Source: Symsagittifera roscoffensis
Lineage: Eukaryota > Xenacoelomorpha > Acoela > Convolutidae
Length of the DNA stretch: 64,000 nucleotides
Direction: 5' to 3'
Assembly: GCF_963678635.1 (NCBI RefSeq)
Contig: NC_087069.1
Span: forward strand, 33,687,090 to 33,751,089
Positions 11,150-23,911 of the stretch are shown in pieces. Under the pieces are notes generated by a model. That model was not told the origin of the DNA, ran no database searches, and saw only the letters and a program-made list of their open reading frames with translations. Numbering within the stretch: position 1 is the stretch's first letter; each line of letters opens with the position of its first letter. A program made the translations under genes and the position numbers.

Positions 11150-13600
11150 TCCAGTCAAAAAATATTAAATTGATAATAAAACAGAAATTAAGAATAAAAT
11201 CCGAGAGCTAAATCAAGTTCCCAGGTTTAACATTTTAGCTGAAGCAAAAATTTTTGAGTTTAAACTTCAGTTGCAAGCACAGTTGATTCGCCAAGTACAA
11301 AAAACGCCCTCAGTGAAATTTTCATACCAGTATATTTCAGACACTTTTTCTTGCAATCTTTTGTAATCCATCGTTATCAGGTCGGATCCAAGACAGCTAG
11401 CAATTGATTACCAGAAAAGATAACCAGTAGAAAAAATTGTTCTTGCTCTTTTGTTTTTTCAGCTTTGAGATAAGAAACGTGTTTTTGGATACTGGTCGGG
11501 TCTCGAAGGAACTTTTAGTGTAGGGCATATCGTGATCGTACACATAACAATTGTAGTTGATGAAAGCAACTTTGTGGAAGAAAAGGAGCTCATGCTTTTC
11601 TTGATTTAGTGAAAGAGGTAATAATCGAATTTTTTCAAGTGTTTGATTATAAGGCATAGCCGAGGAGTTTAGTTTCCATCTGGTAGCTTTCTTTTGTATA
11701 TCTTCAATGCATACTAGATCTGTTTTGCTTGGCTTTCCACATCAGATTTGTATGATATAATTGGTACAAAGTATCCACAGTATGCATTTAGTTTTGATGA
11801 TAATGATGACAATTTTGACAACTTTCGCTTGATTTGGAAAAGTGTTCCTATGGCTTTTGACACTCCAAAATGTCCAAAAATTGCAGTCCACGTGAGGTTT
11901 TTGGTTACAAAAGTTCCTAGATCTTAACCGGTATCAGGCTCCAAAAGCTCGTATTCACCTAGATGAAGTTTATGCGATTAACAATCAATCTGATTTGAAG
12001 ATCAAGAAGTGACATTTTGATAGTTTTAAACTCATGTTGTTATCACAGCACCATTTACTGAGATGACTCTTGTTAGTTTATAGATTTTTTTATTTTATTT
12101 ATATCAACTTGAATTCGTCCGCATAACCGAGGCAATTGGATTTCAAGCTACTCGGTAGATCAATCATGAAGCAAAGAAAAAGTAACGAGTTTCAAACAGA
12201 TTTTGTGGAATTCCGCTAGTAGCATCAAGCCAATTACTGAGCTGATTTCTGGTTCGAACTCTCTGCTTGCGATTCTGCAGATAGCTTTCAAAAAACTCTA
12301 TCATAATATCATCAATCGCAAAAGATGATAATTTAGTGAACAGAAGACTATGTTCTACCTTGTCAAAGGCTTTCTCAAAATCAGCGTTTACCGCAAAGAT
12401 AGGACTTTCTTCAAAATCTACTAAGAGGCTATGGACACCATCTAGATATTTCAACCTTTGAAATTTTGTCAGTCTTTTTGGTCGAAAACCAAACTGGCTT
12501 TCGTTTAGCTGTTTGAAAATCTGAGTTGACATTTTATCGAAAATGAGTTTTTTTTATTACTTTGTAGGTTGAGAAGAGTAGACTTATTGGCCGATAACTA
12601 ATTACCGATTGCTTGTCATCTTTGTTGTATATTGCACATATCTCGCTACGTTGACTAAATGATCAATATTAGTGTAGCAATATGGTTTAAAAGGTTTATT
12701 TTCATTTTCATTCTCAACTTTTTCCCAGTATTAACGAAAAATCAAGAATTTCAGAAAAGCCTGGTCGCAAATTTGGTTGGTTTCTGATACCATTGCCACG
12801 GTGTATAGCGTAATTTGAAAAGAATTGTGGTCTGATAAATTTTTCTCTTGTTGGCAAAATAGGGCATTGAGTTGCAGCTCAACCGTTGTATCCAGAATTA
12901 GATCGGGTTGGTAAAACAGCGCGACATCCAGTTTGTCATTTGATGTCAGAATGTGTCGTTTATAGTTGAAATCAGTCATCAAGTCGAGTATTATTTGCTC
13001 ATTCGGATCAGTTGATTGCATGATTGACCAAGTAGTGGCATTGAAATTAGTGTCTCGGGTTACAAGAAAAACCGGGCATTTAAGACTAGAGGAAAGATGG
13101 TTCAATCTTACGAAAAGAGTCATGAACATAGACAGCAGAGGAGGCATGGGTTTGGAGTCTGAATTTGAGCAATTAGGCAGTCTGAAAATTCAAGTTTCAA
13201 TTTAATAAAGAGTATGCCCTATTTCACCGCAAGCAATACTCCACCTGTTTAGTTGCCTTTGTCTTGGTTGTTTTGCGGTCGTTCCTCAAGAGTGAATATT
13301 TCTGGCACAAGCCATGTTTCAGTTAAACAGATGATTTCAAATTAGCATAGTAAGATTGCATTGCTCAAAGTCTATCTCCATGAGAGTTCAAACAGACTGT
13401 AACACACAGTCGTTTGAATTGTAACACACAGTCATAGCATGAAACTTTTCAATTGTTTGGAAGGGAGTACAGAGAGTAATTCTTCTGTTATCAGCGCGTT
13501 CGTTTTCAGTGGCAGCGGACGAATATTCTTTCGAACATCTAGAACTTGTAGAACGTAGTTTAGTAAGAATATTGGGTGTTTCTATGCGCTGGTTGTAGAC
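11150..13600 (-). mobile_element. LINE with APE-type endonuclease and RT, copy B (deleted)
   Basis: Reading - from 13147: an endonuclease domain (13147-12731) with 'DLMTDFNY', 'KLDVALFYQPD' and 'LSDHNSFQ'. The last matches the S-D-H-x catalytic box of APE-type LINE endonucleases. The RT (12532-12164) has 'SQFGFRPKR', 'ADFEKAFDKVEH' and 'SYLQNRKQRVR', then 'SGIPQ'. A worn catalytic box reading Y-A-D-E is at 12125-12114. The C-terminal block 'LEKIRLLPLSLNQEKHELLF' is at about 11650-11590, and the LINE tail runs down to about 11290. A deletion of about 620 bases at 12650 removes the RT fingers. Frameshifts separate all the parts. Confidence 0.75.
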
Positions 13601-14044
13601 AATTGCATTGATTCGAGGACAAAATTTTGTGATGATCTGAACGAAAATTTCAGGGGTACACCTTTTGAGGATATTCGTGCGGTGGGCTTCAAGCTGTTGT
13701 TGATAAACTCGTGCACAAAATCAGCTGAGGTTTTCTTCCGACGTGCCCGTTTGTTCTATGAAGGCTTTCGAGTTTCTGATGGGGGATTGGTAGTACTCGT
13801 ATTTAGACTAAGTCCTCATACGGAATAGCAGAATCCTACGAGCGTTTTCTGAGTCTTCCTGGGAAGGGCTTTGACAGCGTTGTCTAGTGAGCTGCCACCA
13901 TTGATAAACATACAGCTTGCTGCTGAAAACCTTAAGCAAAGGACACCTTGATCAGACCGGATTTTCCTCTCAATTAGCTGTAACAAATCTTGAGTGTATC
14001 AGATAATGTCTGATAAAAATTTCTTAAGTTTCGCGCTCTAAGTT
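13600..14044. other. Unassigned part of tandem unit, between two LINEs
   Basis: On the - strand this may continue the 5' part of the LINE whose endonuclease is at 13147-12731. A long stretch is open apart from a few stops ('RCTPEIFVQIITKF', 'AIVYNQRIETP'), but I do not recognise a domain. The same sequence lies at 20980-21422. Confidence 0.35.
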
Positions 14045-14395
14045 TCACGACTTGATTATTGCAACTCACTCTATTTTGCACTTCCTGGGTTTCTTCTTCA
14101 GAAACTACAGCCTCCAAAAACGCGCTGCCCCAGTTTTGTGCAGTTTATCACGTCAATCGCATATTACCCATGTTATAAAAGAGCTCCACTTGTTGCCTGT
14201 TTTGTCCAGAATAAAGTTCAAATCTTGATTCTATTGCACAAAATTGTCTAATAGGACTTCGTTCCCTCTCACATACTAGATCTGTTTGTTTCTGTAAATC
14301 TGTCAATTTCGCGTAGTTACCATTGTACAGACTTTCATACCCCCAGACCACTCTCAAAGTATCGCTGAGACTAGCTGTACTTCTGGAAAAACCTT
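14045..14395 (+). mobile_element. 3' end of a second LINE, copy B
   Basis: On + the translation with frameshifts reads 'SRLDYCNSLYFALPGFLLQKLQ', then 'ARFVLSITSN', then 'HITHVIKELHLLPVLSRIKFK' and 'ILILLHKIV'. This is the well-known C-terminal block of L2/jockey-like LINE ORF2 (S-R-L-D-Y-C-N-S-L, then a Q-N-A-A-A-R-like block, then I-K-E-L-H-W-L-P-V). The upstream RT is absent, so this is a 5'-truncated insertion. It lies head to head with the - strand LINE on its left. Confidence 0.7.
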
Positions 14396-14985
14396 ACTGC
14401 TGTTCTCCGAAACTCTAGAAAAACCTTCTTGCTGTTCTGAAAAAAGTTTCTTTGCATTCCATTTTCAGGAAGAACTGAAAAATTTTTTTTTTAGTTGAGT
14501 TGTTTCGTCCAATTTAAGCTTTACTGCACTTTTTTGCCTTCTGTGTGAAAGGTGCTCAAACACAAATAATAATCTTTTTTATTATAAAAATAGTTTCATA
14601 GTAATTGTGTTTAAAGCATGAAACAGGGAACTTGCCGCTAGGATTTTCGTTTTGTTCTAAAAGTCTTGAATTTTAAAGAACCAGTTTTTAGCCTAATTGT
14701 TGTGATAAACTTAAATATACAGATTTTTTATGTTTGATGTTTGTGCCTGTTTGTGGAGCGCCCTCTGGGGGATTTTAGAGACAGGTCTGTCAGGTGGCTT
14801 TCTGTGGGATGGAGGAAAGTTGAACTGGCTTGAAGAGTCTGGTGATGCACCGCTGGAACTACTCAGCTCGGGTGACGTTGTTCTTCGTTTCTGACTTTTG
14901 TAGTTCGATTTTAAAATTTAAAATAATTTAATTGTCTTTTATGTTTTTCATTTACTGACTTATAAAATTCCCACTAACAGCATAT
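14396..14985. other. Spacer between LINE tail and PHD-finger RT element
   Basis: Non-coding and AT-rich. The left part may be the 3' untranslated region of the + strand LINE. The right part is probably the 5' leader of the next RT element. It is repeated at 21775-22365. Confidence 0.4.
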
Positions 14986-16106
14986 CATGGGTTAGTTCAG
15001 TCCCCTGAAGTCCGGTCAAAATCTTTTTTTAACCCTTGCGTCAAGATGAGGAAAAACAACAAAAAGTGTACAAGCAAAGATTGCTTGAAACCTTCAGGAC
15101 TGATAAATTGGATTGGATGTAATTGTTATTCTAGTTGGTATCATATCAGTTGTGTAAATGTTTCTCTTAGCGACTGAAAGAAAACCCAATGGTTTTAAAA
15201 TCCTTCCTGCCTTGATGTAAAATCTGTTAACAAAACAACTATTTGTAATGATCTAGTGCTAGACAATCATGTTAATACAGTTAATTTAAATGTCCGAGTA
15301 CTCAAGAGAAAACAAAAAGACTTGCGTGTTCCCTTGGTGGAAAGTCTGTCGTACAAAATAAACGATATTTTCTACAATGTAGAAAATGTTACAAAATGGC
15401 TAATTTTTTAAAACTCGTTCTTGTTTTTTTTTGGAGCGGCCAAAAAGAAGTAGAGGCAAACAGACCACAAGCATGAGCTCTTTGATAAATTGAAAAATTC
15501 GAGCACATGACATGTCACTTCCAACACCCCATCCCCAAAACTCAAGCCCGCCTCTGAGTGACCTCGAGCAGAGAATAAAGCTAATATGTATAAGCTCGAT
15601 GAAGGAAATATAAAAAGAGGGATAAGGTTTCCTGCTTCGGATGACAAAATAGCTCCTTTTTCAACTGATAATTATCAAAAATTGTTGTCTAAGCACCCTC
15701 AGCCAGCCAAATTTGCAGCTCCAAATCCAGAAAACTTAGATCGTTTTTCGTAACCAAAATCGACCCATACAAAGCAATAAGGTCCTTTCCACGCGGATCA
15801 GCAGCAGGTCCTGATAAATAGTTCCTCAAATTATCAAAGATCTTGTTAGTAAATCGAATGGCAGTGCAGGACTCCGTTTTCTGAAATCGCTTACTAAGCT
15901 GATAAACTTCATTGGAGATGGCAAAATACCCGAACCCCAAAGAACATTTTAGGCGTTAAGCTTATCGCCCTCATAAGGATAGATGGAGGGTTGAGCCGCA
16001 TCACGCTGAGACGTATCTCGTCTAAATGCGCTGGAAGCAAGGCCCTCTCCGAGCGACAAAGTCTTTTTGGAAACGTACAGGTAGGATGCGGTAACAAAAG
16101 AGGAAC
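14986..16106 (+). mobile_element. PHD-finger RT element, copy B (5' part only)
   Basis: From the ATG at 15046 the peptide starts 'MRKNNKKCTSKDC', then W-I-G-C-x-C-x-x-x-W-Y-H-x-x-C. This spacing of Cys, Trp and His is that of a PHD-type zinc finger. After two stops comes a 'LERPKRSRGK' block. Next is the RT entry region near 15880-16090: 'FLKSLTKLINFIGDGKIPEP', 'GVKLIALIRIDGGLSRITLR' and 'RISSKCAGS'. This matches the motif 'K-L-x-x-L-x-K-x-D-G-G-I-R-P-I-x-x-G' of a large multicopy animal RT group. The copy stops at 16106, where about 430 bases present in copy C are deleted. Confidence 0.65.
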
Positions 16107-16192
16107 TTAATTTTGTGGGATCAACTACGAGTACACAGTAAAACTCAATTCTAACACAATTTTCAAAAAATATGCCTCAAAATTAAAAAAAC

Positions 16193-17850
16193 CGAATATA
16201 TTTTACTTTTTTGTTTGTTATTTTTCGAAAACTTAGAAATTGAAACTTGCTGACATGCCTAATGTTAGACTAGATTTTTATTATGAGCTCTTAGCAGCTT
16301 AATTCGTCGAGCGTCATCAAATGCGGCTTGCGTTTACTTATATGAAACGCTACAACTGGAATTTTTATAACTTCCCAGCGGCATTGCTTTTGGCAAGAAT
16401 TCGACATTCAAAAGCATGATGTTCTTTTTGTGCTGGAGGGATGCACAGCTATAAAAAATCCAAATAGTTTCAGCATTAGTTGGATTCCATTACCAGTTGC
16501 ATGTGATCTCCCTTTCTCGTTGGCTTATTCCATAGTAAACTGTAAGTTCTTATGCAACGTGCTCACTCTCTTAAGGAACATGTTTGCGTCCCCTTTTACA
16601 GTACAAACTATGTCGTCCACGTATCTTTCGAACAATTGTTTTTATCATTACTACAATTTGAAATGTCTGGTAAGTTACCACATAAGTCAAAATACCATAG
16701 TATATTACCCATTTTTTGGTATGTTTCTTAACTGATTGTTTCCTTCTTAGCATGAAATCAATTTTCACATTTCTCACATTCAACAGCTGTGTTGTTTCAT
16801 GCTTATGTTATTTAGTCAAACCGTATAACTTAGCGGGCTGATTATCGGTAGTTCTGAGGTTTTAATAAACTTTATCACTTATAAATTCACGTTTTTTTCG
16901 AGTAGTGGTTTTTTGATATCTTTTTCTACTTTCAAGATCAAACTAGCAGTGTCTTTTCCAATTTTTTTCGTCTTCAATTTGTCTTTTCAAAACAAAAAAA
17001 CGAATGCTTTTATCATAAGCTTTGGCAAAATACCTTTTTCGTTCAATTTTTCGGCACTCTTGAAAGTGTACAATCAGCGGATGTTTCATTGACGTTTCGT
17101 GCAAACCACTTTGTCGGGGCTTCTAATTCACATAGTTGTTTACCCTCTGTTCAATTCTCACGCAGGTTTTTTTTTTAATTTTTCAGTATCGGCTAGGAAA
17201 GGCGTTTCATTAAACTAACTTAACCCCAGTCAGATGTTTTGAGCCATTCGAGAGAAACTCTTCCAGAAAAAGTGGCAGTTGAGTATCATCCAACGTTTTT
17301 ATCGAAGTGTCACTCTTTCTTAGCGGTTTTTTCTGGAAATTTGACATTTTAGCGTTCATTCTAGTTTTTTTTTGTTCCAGTGATTAGGCTGATTTTATGA
17401 CTTAAATGAAAACTACTGCTGGCAGCCATTTTTATTATTTCTTTTTGATAAAACGATGTCTACTTTCATCAAATTCTTTTATAGTTGAACCAAAATTTCA
17501 TGCGTTTTTCTAATTTCATCAAAAAAGTACTCTATGCTTCTTGCGTAATTTAGGTTTTCCTCTACCTTTTGTCAGCAACTCTGGCAAAGTGCCTCTGATT
17601 CTCCAGATAATATAAGGGTGTGCAGCTCACGCACCACAAATTGGTGCAGTTTACGTATGGCTTCACTAACGATCTGTAATGCTGAGTCCGTCAAATGACG
17701 TGTTTTATAACTTGAATTACAAGGCAGCATGCCCCGAGAAGTTTTTGGAAAATGTTTCGATTGTTTAACACTGTGATTCGATCAATATTTTGTTAAAATT
17801 TATTGATAGTGTGCTTATAAATTACAAAACCTCTTCTATGGTTCAAAGTT
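16193..17850 (-). mobile_element. Penelope-like reverse transcriptase remnant, copy C
   Basis: The R-Y-V-D-D box is at 16626-16612 (-), followed by 'CTVKGDANMFLKRVSTLHKN'. An in-frame stop comes soon after the 'QFTME' block. It shares with copy B the approximately 490-base deletion that removes the central RT motif. It lacks the first 360 bases of copies A and B because the tandem unit starts inside the element. Confidence 0.6.
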
Positions 17851-17989
17851 TGCTCGATCGAATATCGGATTCAACTGTTTTTTGGCGTAGTGATTTAGGT
17901 TTAATCCAGTCAAAAAATAATAAATTGATAATAAAACAGAAATTATTAATAAAATTCGAGAGCTAAATCAAGTTCCCAGGTTTAACATT

Positions 17990-20980
17990 TTAGCTGGAGC
18001 AAAAATTTTCGAGTTTAAACTTCAGTTGCAAGCACAGTTGATTCGCCAAGTACAAAAAACGCCCTCAGTGAAATTTTCATACCAGTATATTTCAGACACT
18101 TTTTCTTGCAATCTTTTGTAATCCATCGTTATCAGGTCGGATGCAAGACAGCTAGCATTTTGATTACCAGAAAAGATAACCAGTAGAAAAAATTGCTCTT
18201 GCTCTTTTGTTCTTTCAGCTTTGAGATAAGAAACGTGTTTCTGGATACTGGTCGGGTCTCGAAGGAACTTTTAGTGCAGGGCATATCGTGATCGTACACA
18301 TAACAATTGTAGTTGATATAAGCAACTTTGTGGAAGAAAAGGAGCTCGTGCTTTTCTTGATTTAGTGAAAGAGGTAATAATCGAATTTTTTCAAGTGTTT
18401 GATTATAAGGCATAGCCGAGGAGTTTAGTTTCCATCTGGTAGCTTTCTTTTGTATATCTTCAGTGCATACTAGATCTGTTTTGCTTGGCTTTCCACATCA
18501 GATTTGTATGATATAATTGGTACAAAGTATCCACAGTATGCATTTAGTTTTGATGATACTGATGACAATTTTGACAACTTTCGCTTGATTTGGAAAAGTG
18601 TTCCTATGGATTTTGACACTCCAAAATGTCCAAAAATTGCAGTCCACGTGAGGTTTTTGGATACAAAAGTTCCTAGATCTTAACCGGTATCAGGCTCCGA
18701 AAACTCGTATTCACCTATATGAAGTTTATGCGATTAACAATCTGATTTGAAGATCAAGATGTGACATTTCGATAGTTTTAAACTCATGTTTAAACTCACA
18801 GCACCATTTACTGAAAAGATTCTTGTTAGTTTATAGATTTTTTTATTTTTTTTATATCAGCTTGAATTCGTCCGCATAGCCGAAGCAATTGGATTTAAGC
18901 TACTCGGTAGATCAATCATGAAGCAAAGAAAAAGTAACAAGTTCCAAACAGATTTTGTGGAATTCCGCTAGTAGCATCAAGCCAATTACTGAGCTGATTT
19001 CTGGTTCGAACTCTCTGCTTGCGATTCTGCAGATAGCTTTCAAAAAACTCTATCATAATATCATCAATCGCAAAAGATGATAATTTAGTGAACAGAAGAC
19101 TATGTTCTACCTTGTCAAAGGCTTTCTCAAAATCAGCGTATACCGCAAAAATAGGACTTTCTTCAAAATCTACTAAGAGGCTATGGACACCATCTAGATA
19201 TTTCAACCTTTGAAATTTTGTCAGTCTTTTTGGTCGAAAACCAAACTGGCTTTCGTCTAGTTGTTTGAAAATCTGAGTTGACATTTTATCGAAAATGAAT
19301 TTTTTTATTAGTTTGTAGACTGAGAAGAGTAGACTTATTGGCCGATAACTAATTACCGATTGCTTGTCATCTTTGTTGTATATTGCACATATCTCGCTAC
19401 GTTTCCACATGATAGGATAAGTTGACTTGTTTGCAATTGTATTGAAAAGAAGGTGTAAAGACTTCTTGAGTCCGTTTGCCAGTTTAATCAGTATATGGTT
19501 TCCAAGTTTATTGGGCCTCATAGCATTATTCAATTTTAGGTTCACTATAGCTCTTTTGATTTCTATTTCCGTGAAACAAATTCTTTCAATGACGCTAAAA
19601 TTGTTTTGATTCATTATGCAAGTTTTTTCATTTGGTTTATTGTACTCGCTTTGAAAGTACTGGTTGAATAGAATAGATTTGCAATATCTTTGTCGATATA
19701 GGCAGTTTTTGTCGTCCCAGTATAAAGCTGGTGGCAGTTCCTCTGTCGTACGGGTACTCCTGACATATTTTTGTAGATTGGCTAAGTTTCTACCCTCAAA
19801 AATAACGGCTTCAAAAGCAGTTTGATTTTCGTCAATTAAGTTTTTTTTACAAGTTTTTCCATTATTTTGAGCTTTGTCATCCTAGCCATGGTGGGTTGTT
19901 TTTCTATGCGTTTTCTTAAGGTATTTAGTCTTTCTATCAGGTTTGAGCTTGATGGTGTTATGCAGGGTGGTAGAGATCTTCTGTGATTTGTTTTTGGCAT
20001 GGTTTTGACTAGCCATCTGTAGAATGATTTGACTAAATGATCAATATTAGTGTAGCAATATGGTTTAAAAGGTTTATTTTCATTTTCATTCTCAACTTTT
20101 TCCCAGTATTAACGAAAAATCAAGAATTTTAGAAAAGCCTGGTCGCAAATTTGGTTGGTTTCTGATACCATTGCCACGGTGTATAGCGTAATTTGAAAAG
20201 AATTGTGGTCTGATAAATTTTTCTCTTGTTGGCAAAATAGGGCATTGAGTTGCAGCTCAACCGTTGTATCCAGAATTAGATCGGGTTGGTAAAACAGCGC
20301 GACATCCAGTTTGTCATTTGATGTCAGAATGTGTCGTTTATAGTTGAAATCAGTCATCAAGTCGAGTTTTATTTGCTCATTCGGATCAGTTGATTGCAGG
20401 ATTGACCAAGTAGTGGCATCGAAATTAGTGTCTCGGGTTACAAGAAAAACCGGGCATTTAAGACTAGAGGAAAGATGGTTCAATCTTACGAAAAAAGTCA
20501 TGAACATAGACAGCAGAGGAGGCATGGGTTTGGAGTCTGAATTTGAGCAATTAGGCAGTCTGAAAATTCAAGTTTCAATTTAATAAAGAGTATGCCCTAT
20601 TTCACCGCAAGCAATACTCCACCTTGTTTAGTTGCCTTTGTCTTGGTTGTTTTGCGGTCGTTCCTCAAGAGTGAATATTTCTGGCACAAGCCATGTTTCA
20701 GTTAAAAAGATGATTTCAAATTAGCATAGTAAGATTGCATTGCTAAAAGTCTATCTCCATGAGAGTTCAAACAGACTGTAACACACAGTCGTTTGAATTG
20801 TAACACACAGTCATAGCATGAAACTTTTCAATTGTTTAGAAGGGAGTACAGAGAGTAATTCTTCTGTTATCAGCGCGTTCGTTTTCAGTGGCAGCGGACG
20901 AATATTCTTTCGAACATCTAGAACTTGTAGAACGTAGTTTAGTAAGAATATTGGGTGTTTCTATGCGCTGGTTGTAGACA
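17990..20980 (-). mobile_element. LINE with APE-type endonuclease and RT, copy C (most complete)
   Basis: The most complete - strand LINE here. The endonuclease is at 20525-20109 ('DLMTDFNY', 'LSDHNSFQ'). The RT is open for 232 codons at 19614-18916. It runs in order through 'EIKRAIVNLKLNNA', 'AIYNKDDKQSVISYRPISLL', 'QLDESQFGFRPKR', 'AVYADFEKAFD', 'LQNRKQRVR' and 'SGIPQ'. The catalytic box is in another frame and reads Y-A-D-E (18878-18867) instead of Y-A-D-D. The C-terminal region (18413-18132) carries 'LEKIRLLPLSLNQEKHELLF'. This order matches jockey/CR1/L2-type ORF2 proteins. The enzyme is dead: frameshifts, stops and an altered second catalytic Asp. Confidence 0.8.
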
Positions 20981-21422
20981 ATTGCATTGATTCGAGGACA
21001 AAATTTTGTGATGATCTGAACGAAAGTTTCAGGGGTACACCTTTTGAGGATATTCGTGCGGTGGGCTTCAAGCTGTTGTTGATAAACTCGTGCACAAAAT
21101 CAGCTGAGGTTTTCTTCCGACGTGCCCGTTTGTTCAATGAAGGCTTTCGAGTTTCTGATGGGGGATTGGCAGTACTCGTATTTAGACTAAGTCCTCATAC
21201 GGAATAGCAGAATCCTACGAGCGTTTTCTGAGTCTTCCTGGGAAGGGCTTTGACAGCGTTGTCTAGTGAGCTGCCACCATTGATAAACATACAGCTTGCT
21301 GCTCAAAACCTTAAGCAAAGGACACCTTGATCAGACCGAATTTTCCTCTCAATTAGCTGTAACAAATCTTGAGTGTATCAGATAATGTCTGATAAAAATT
21401 TCTTAAGTTTCGCGCTCTAAGT

Positions 21423-21775
21423 TTCACGACTTGATTATTGCAACTCACTCTATTTTTCACTTCCTGGGTTTCTTCTTCAGAAACTACAGCCTCCAAAACC
21501 GCGCTGCCCCAGTTTTGTGCAGTTTATCACGTCAATCGCATATTACCCATGTTATAAAAGAGCTCCACTTGTTGCCTGTTTTGTCCAGAATAAAGTTCAA
21601 ATCTTGATTCTATTGCACAAAATTGTCTAATAGGACTTCGTTCCCTCTCACATACTAGATCTGTTTGTTTCTGTAAATCTGTCAATTTCGCGTAGTTACC
21701 ATTGTACAGACTTTCATACCCCCAGACCACTCTCAAAGTATCGCTGAGACTAGCTGTACTTCTGGAAAAACCTTA
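21423..21775 (+). mobile_element. 3' end of a second LINE, copy C
   Basis: Near-identical partner of 14045-14395, with the same L2/jockey-like C-terminal block ('SRLDYCNSLYF', 'IKELHLLPV'). No upstream RT is attached. Confidence 0.7.
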
Positions 21776-23911
21776 CTGCTGTTCTCCGAAACTCTAGAAA
21801 AACCTTCTTGCTGTTCTGAAAAAAGTTTCTTTGCATTCCATTTTCAGGAAGAACTGAAAAATTTATTTTTTAGTTGAGTTGTTTCGTCCAATTTAAGCTA
21901 TACTGCACTTTTTTGCCTTCTGTGTGAAAGGTGCTCAAACACAAATAATAATCTTTTTTATTATAAAAATAGTTTCATAGTAATTGTGTTTAAAGCATGA
22001 AACAGGGAACTTGCCGCTAGGATTTTCGTTTTGTTCTAAAAGTCTTGAATTTTAAAGAACCACTTTTTAGCCTAATTGTTGTGATAAAATTAAATATACA
22101 GATTTTTTATGTTTGATGTTTGTGCCTGTTTGTGGAGCGCCCTCTGGGGGATTTTAGAGACAGGTCTGTCAGGTGGCTTTCTGTGGGATGGAGGAAAGTT
22201 GAACTGGCTTGAAGAGTCTGGTGATGCACCGCTGGAACTACTCAGCTCGGGTGACGTTGTTCTTCGTTTCTGACTTTTGTAGTTCGATTTTAAAATTTAA
22301 AATAATTTAATTGTCTTTTATGTTTTTCATTTACTGACTTATAAAATTCCCACTAACAGCATATCATGGGTTAGTTCAGTCCCCTGAAGTCCGGTCAAAA
22401 TCTTTTTTTAACCCTTGCGTCAAGATGAGGAAAAACAACAAAAAGTGTACAAGCAAAGATTGCTTGAAACCTTCAGGACTGATAAATTGGATTGGATGTA
22501 ATTGTTATTCTAGTTGGTATCATATCAGTTGTGTAAATGTTTCTCTTAGCGACTGAAAGAAAACCCAATGGTTTTAAAATCCTTCCTGCCTTGATGTAAA
22601 ATCTGTTAACAAAACAACTATTTGTAATGATCTAGTGCTAGACAATCATGTTAATACAGTTAATTTAAATGTCCGAGTACTCAAGAGAAAACAAAAAGAC
22701 TTGCGTGTTCCCTTGGTGGAAAGTCTGTCGTACAAAATAAACGATATTTTCTACAATGTAGAAAATGTTACAAAATGGCTAATTTTTTAAAACTCGTTCT
22801 TGTTTTTTTTTTGGAGCGGCCAAAAAGAAGTAGAGGCAAACAGACCACAAGCATGAGCTCTTTGATAAATTGAAAAATTCGAGCACATGACATGTCACTT
22901 CCAACACCCCATCCCCAAAACTCAAGCCCGCCTCTGAGTGACCTCGAGCAGAGAATAAAGCTAATATGTATAAGCTCGATGAAGGAAATATAAAAAGAGG
23001 GATAAGGCTTCCTGCTTCGGATGTCAAAATAGCTCCTTTTTCAACTGATAATTATCAAAAATTGTTGTCTAAGCACCCTCAGCCAGCCAAGTTTGCAGCT
23101 CCAAATCCAGAAAACTTAGATCGTTTTTCGTAACCAAAATTGACCCATACAAAGCAATAAGGTCCTTTCCACGCGGATCAGCAGCAGGTCCTGATAAATA
23201 GTTCCTCAAATTATCAAAGATCTTGTTAGTAAATCGAATGGCAGTGCAGGACTCCGTTTTCTGAAATCGCTTACTAAGCTGATAAACTTCATTGGAGATG
23301 GCAAAATACCCGAACCCCAAAGAACATTTTAGGCGTTAAGCTTATCGCCCTCATAAGGATAGACGAAGGGTTGAGCCGCATCACGCTGAGACGTATCTCG
23401 TCTAAATGCGCTGGAAGCAAGGCCCTCTCCGAGCGACAAAGTCTTTTTGGAAACGTACAGGTAGGATGCGGTAACAAAAGAGGAGCAGAAATAATTGCAC
23501 ACTCGTTTGGAAAGCTATTTGAACGCGACGACAATCCAAAAAGCACTGTTCTTTTAAAATTAGACTAAATAGAGAAACAATGCTGAATATTTTTTTTCAA
23601 ATCGCCCCGAATTGTATAATGAGACCCATTGCGCGTATAGTAAACCTAGCAACCTTTTTTTACGGAAGTTCTGTCATAATATCAGAAGATGGAACTCAGC
23701 AAGGTGAACTTGAAGCCCCACCCCTTTTTGCGGAAATTCAGACATTAAACAAAAGATAACTTACTGGTATTTAGATGGAGGCGAAAGTTAGCATCTGGTA
23801 TTTAGATGATGGAAATATAGCTGACAACTATGAGGTAATACTCCGTGACTTTAAAAACGTTCTGAAATTGTAAAAGTTTTACGGCCTGAGCTTGAACACT
23901 GAGAATTTCAA

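Larger units (their letters stand above)
9434..16192. repeat. Tandem segmental duplication, unit 1
   Basis: From 'ccgaatatattttac' at 9434 to an A-rich end at about 16192, this block repeats as 16193-23990. Differences are scattered single bases plus two deletions here. One of about 620 bases at 12650 removes the first RT motifs of the LINE. One of about 430 bases at 16106 removes part of the PHD-finger RT element. Matching points keep an offset of 7378-7380 between the two deletions. The unit is a composite of four different retroelement pieces, so the duplication happened after they had assembled. Confidence 0.85.
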
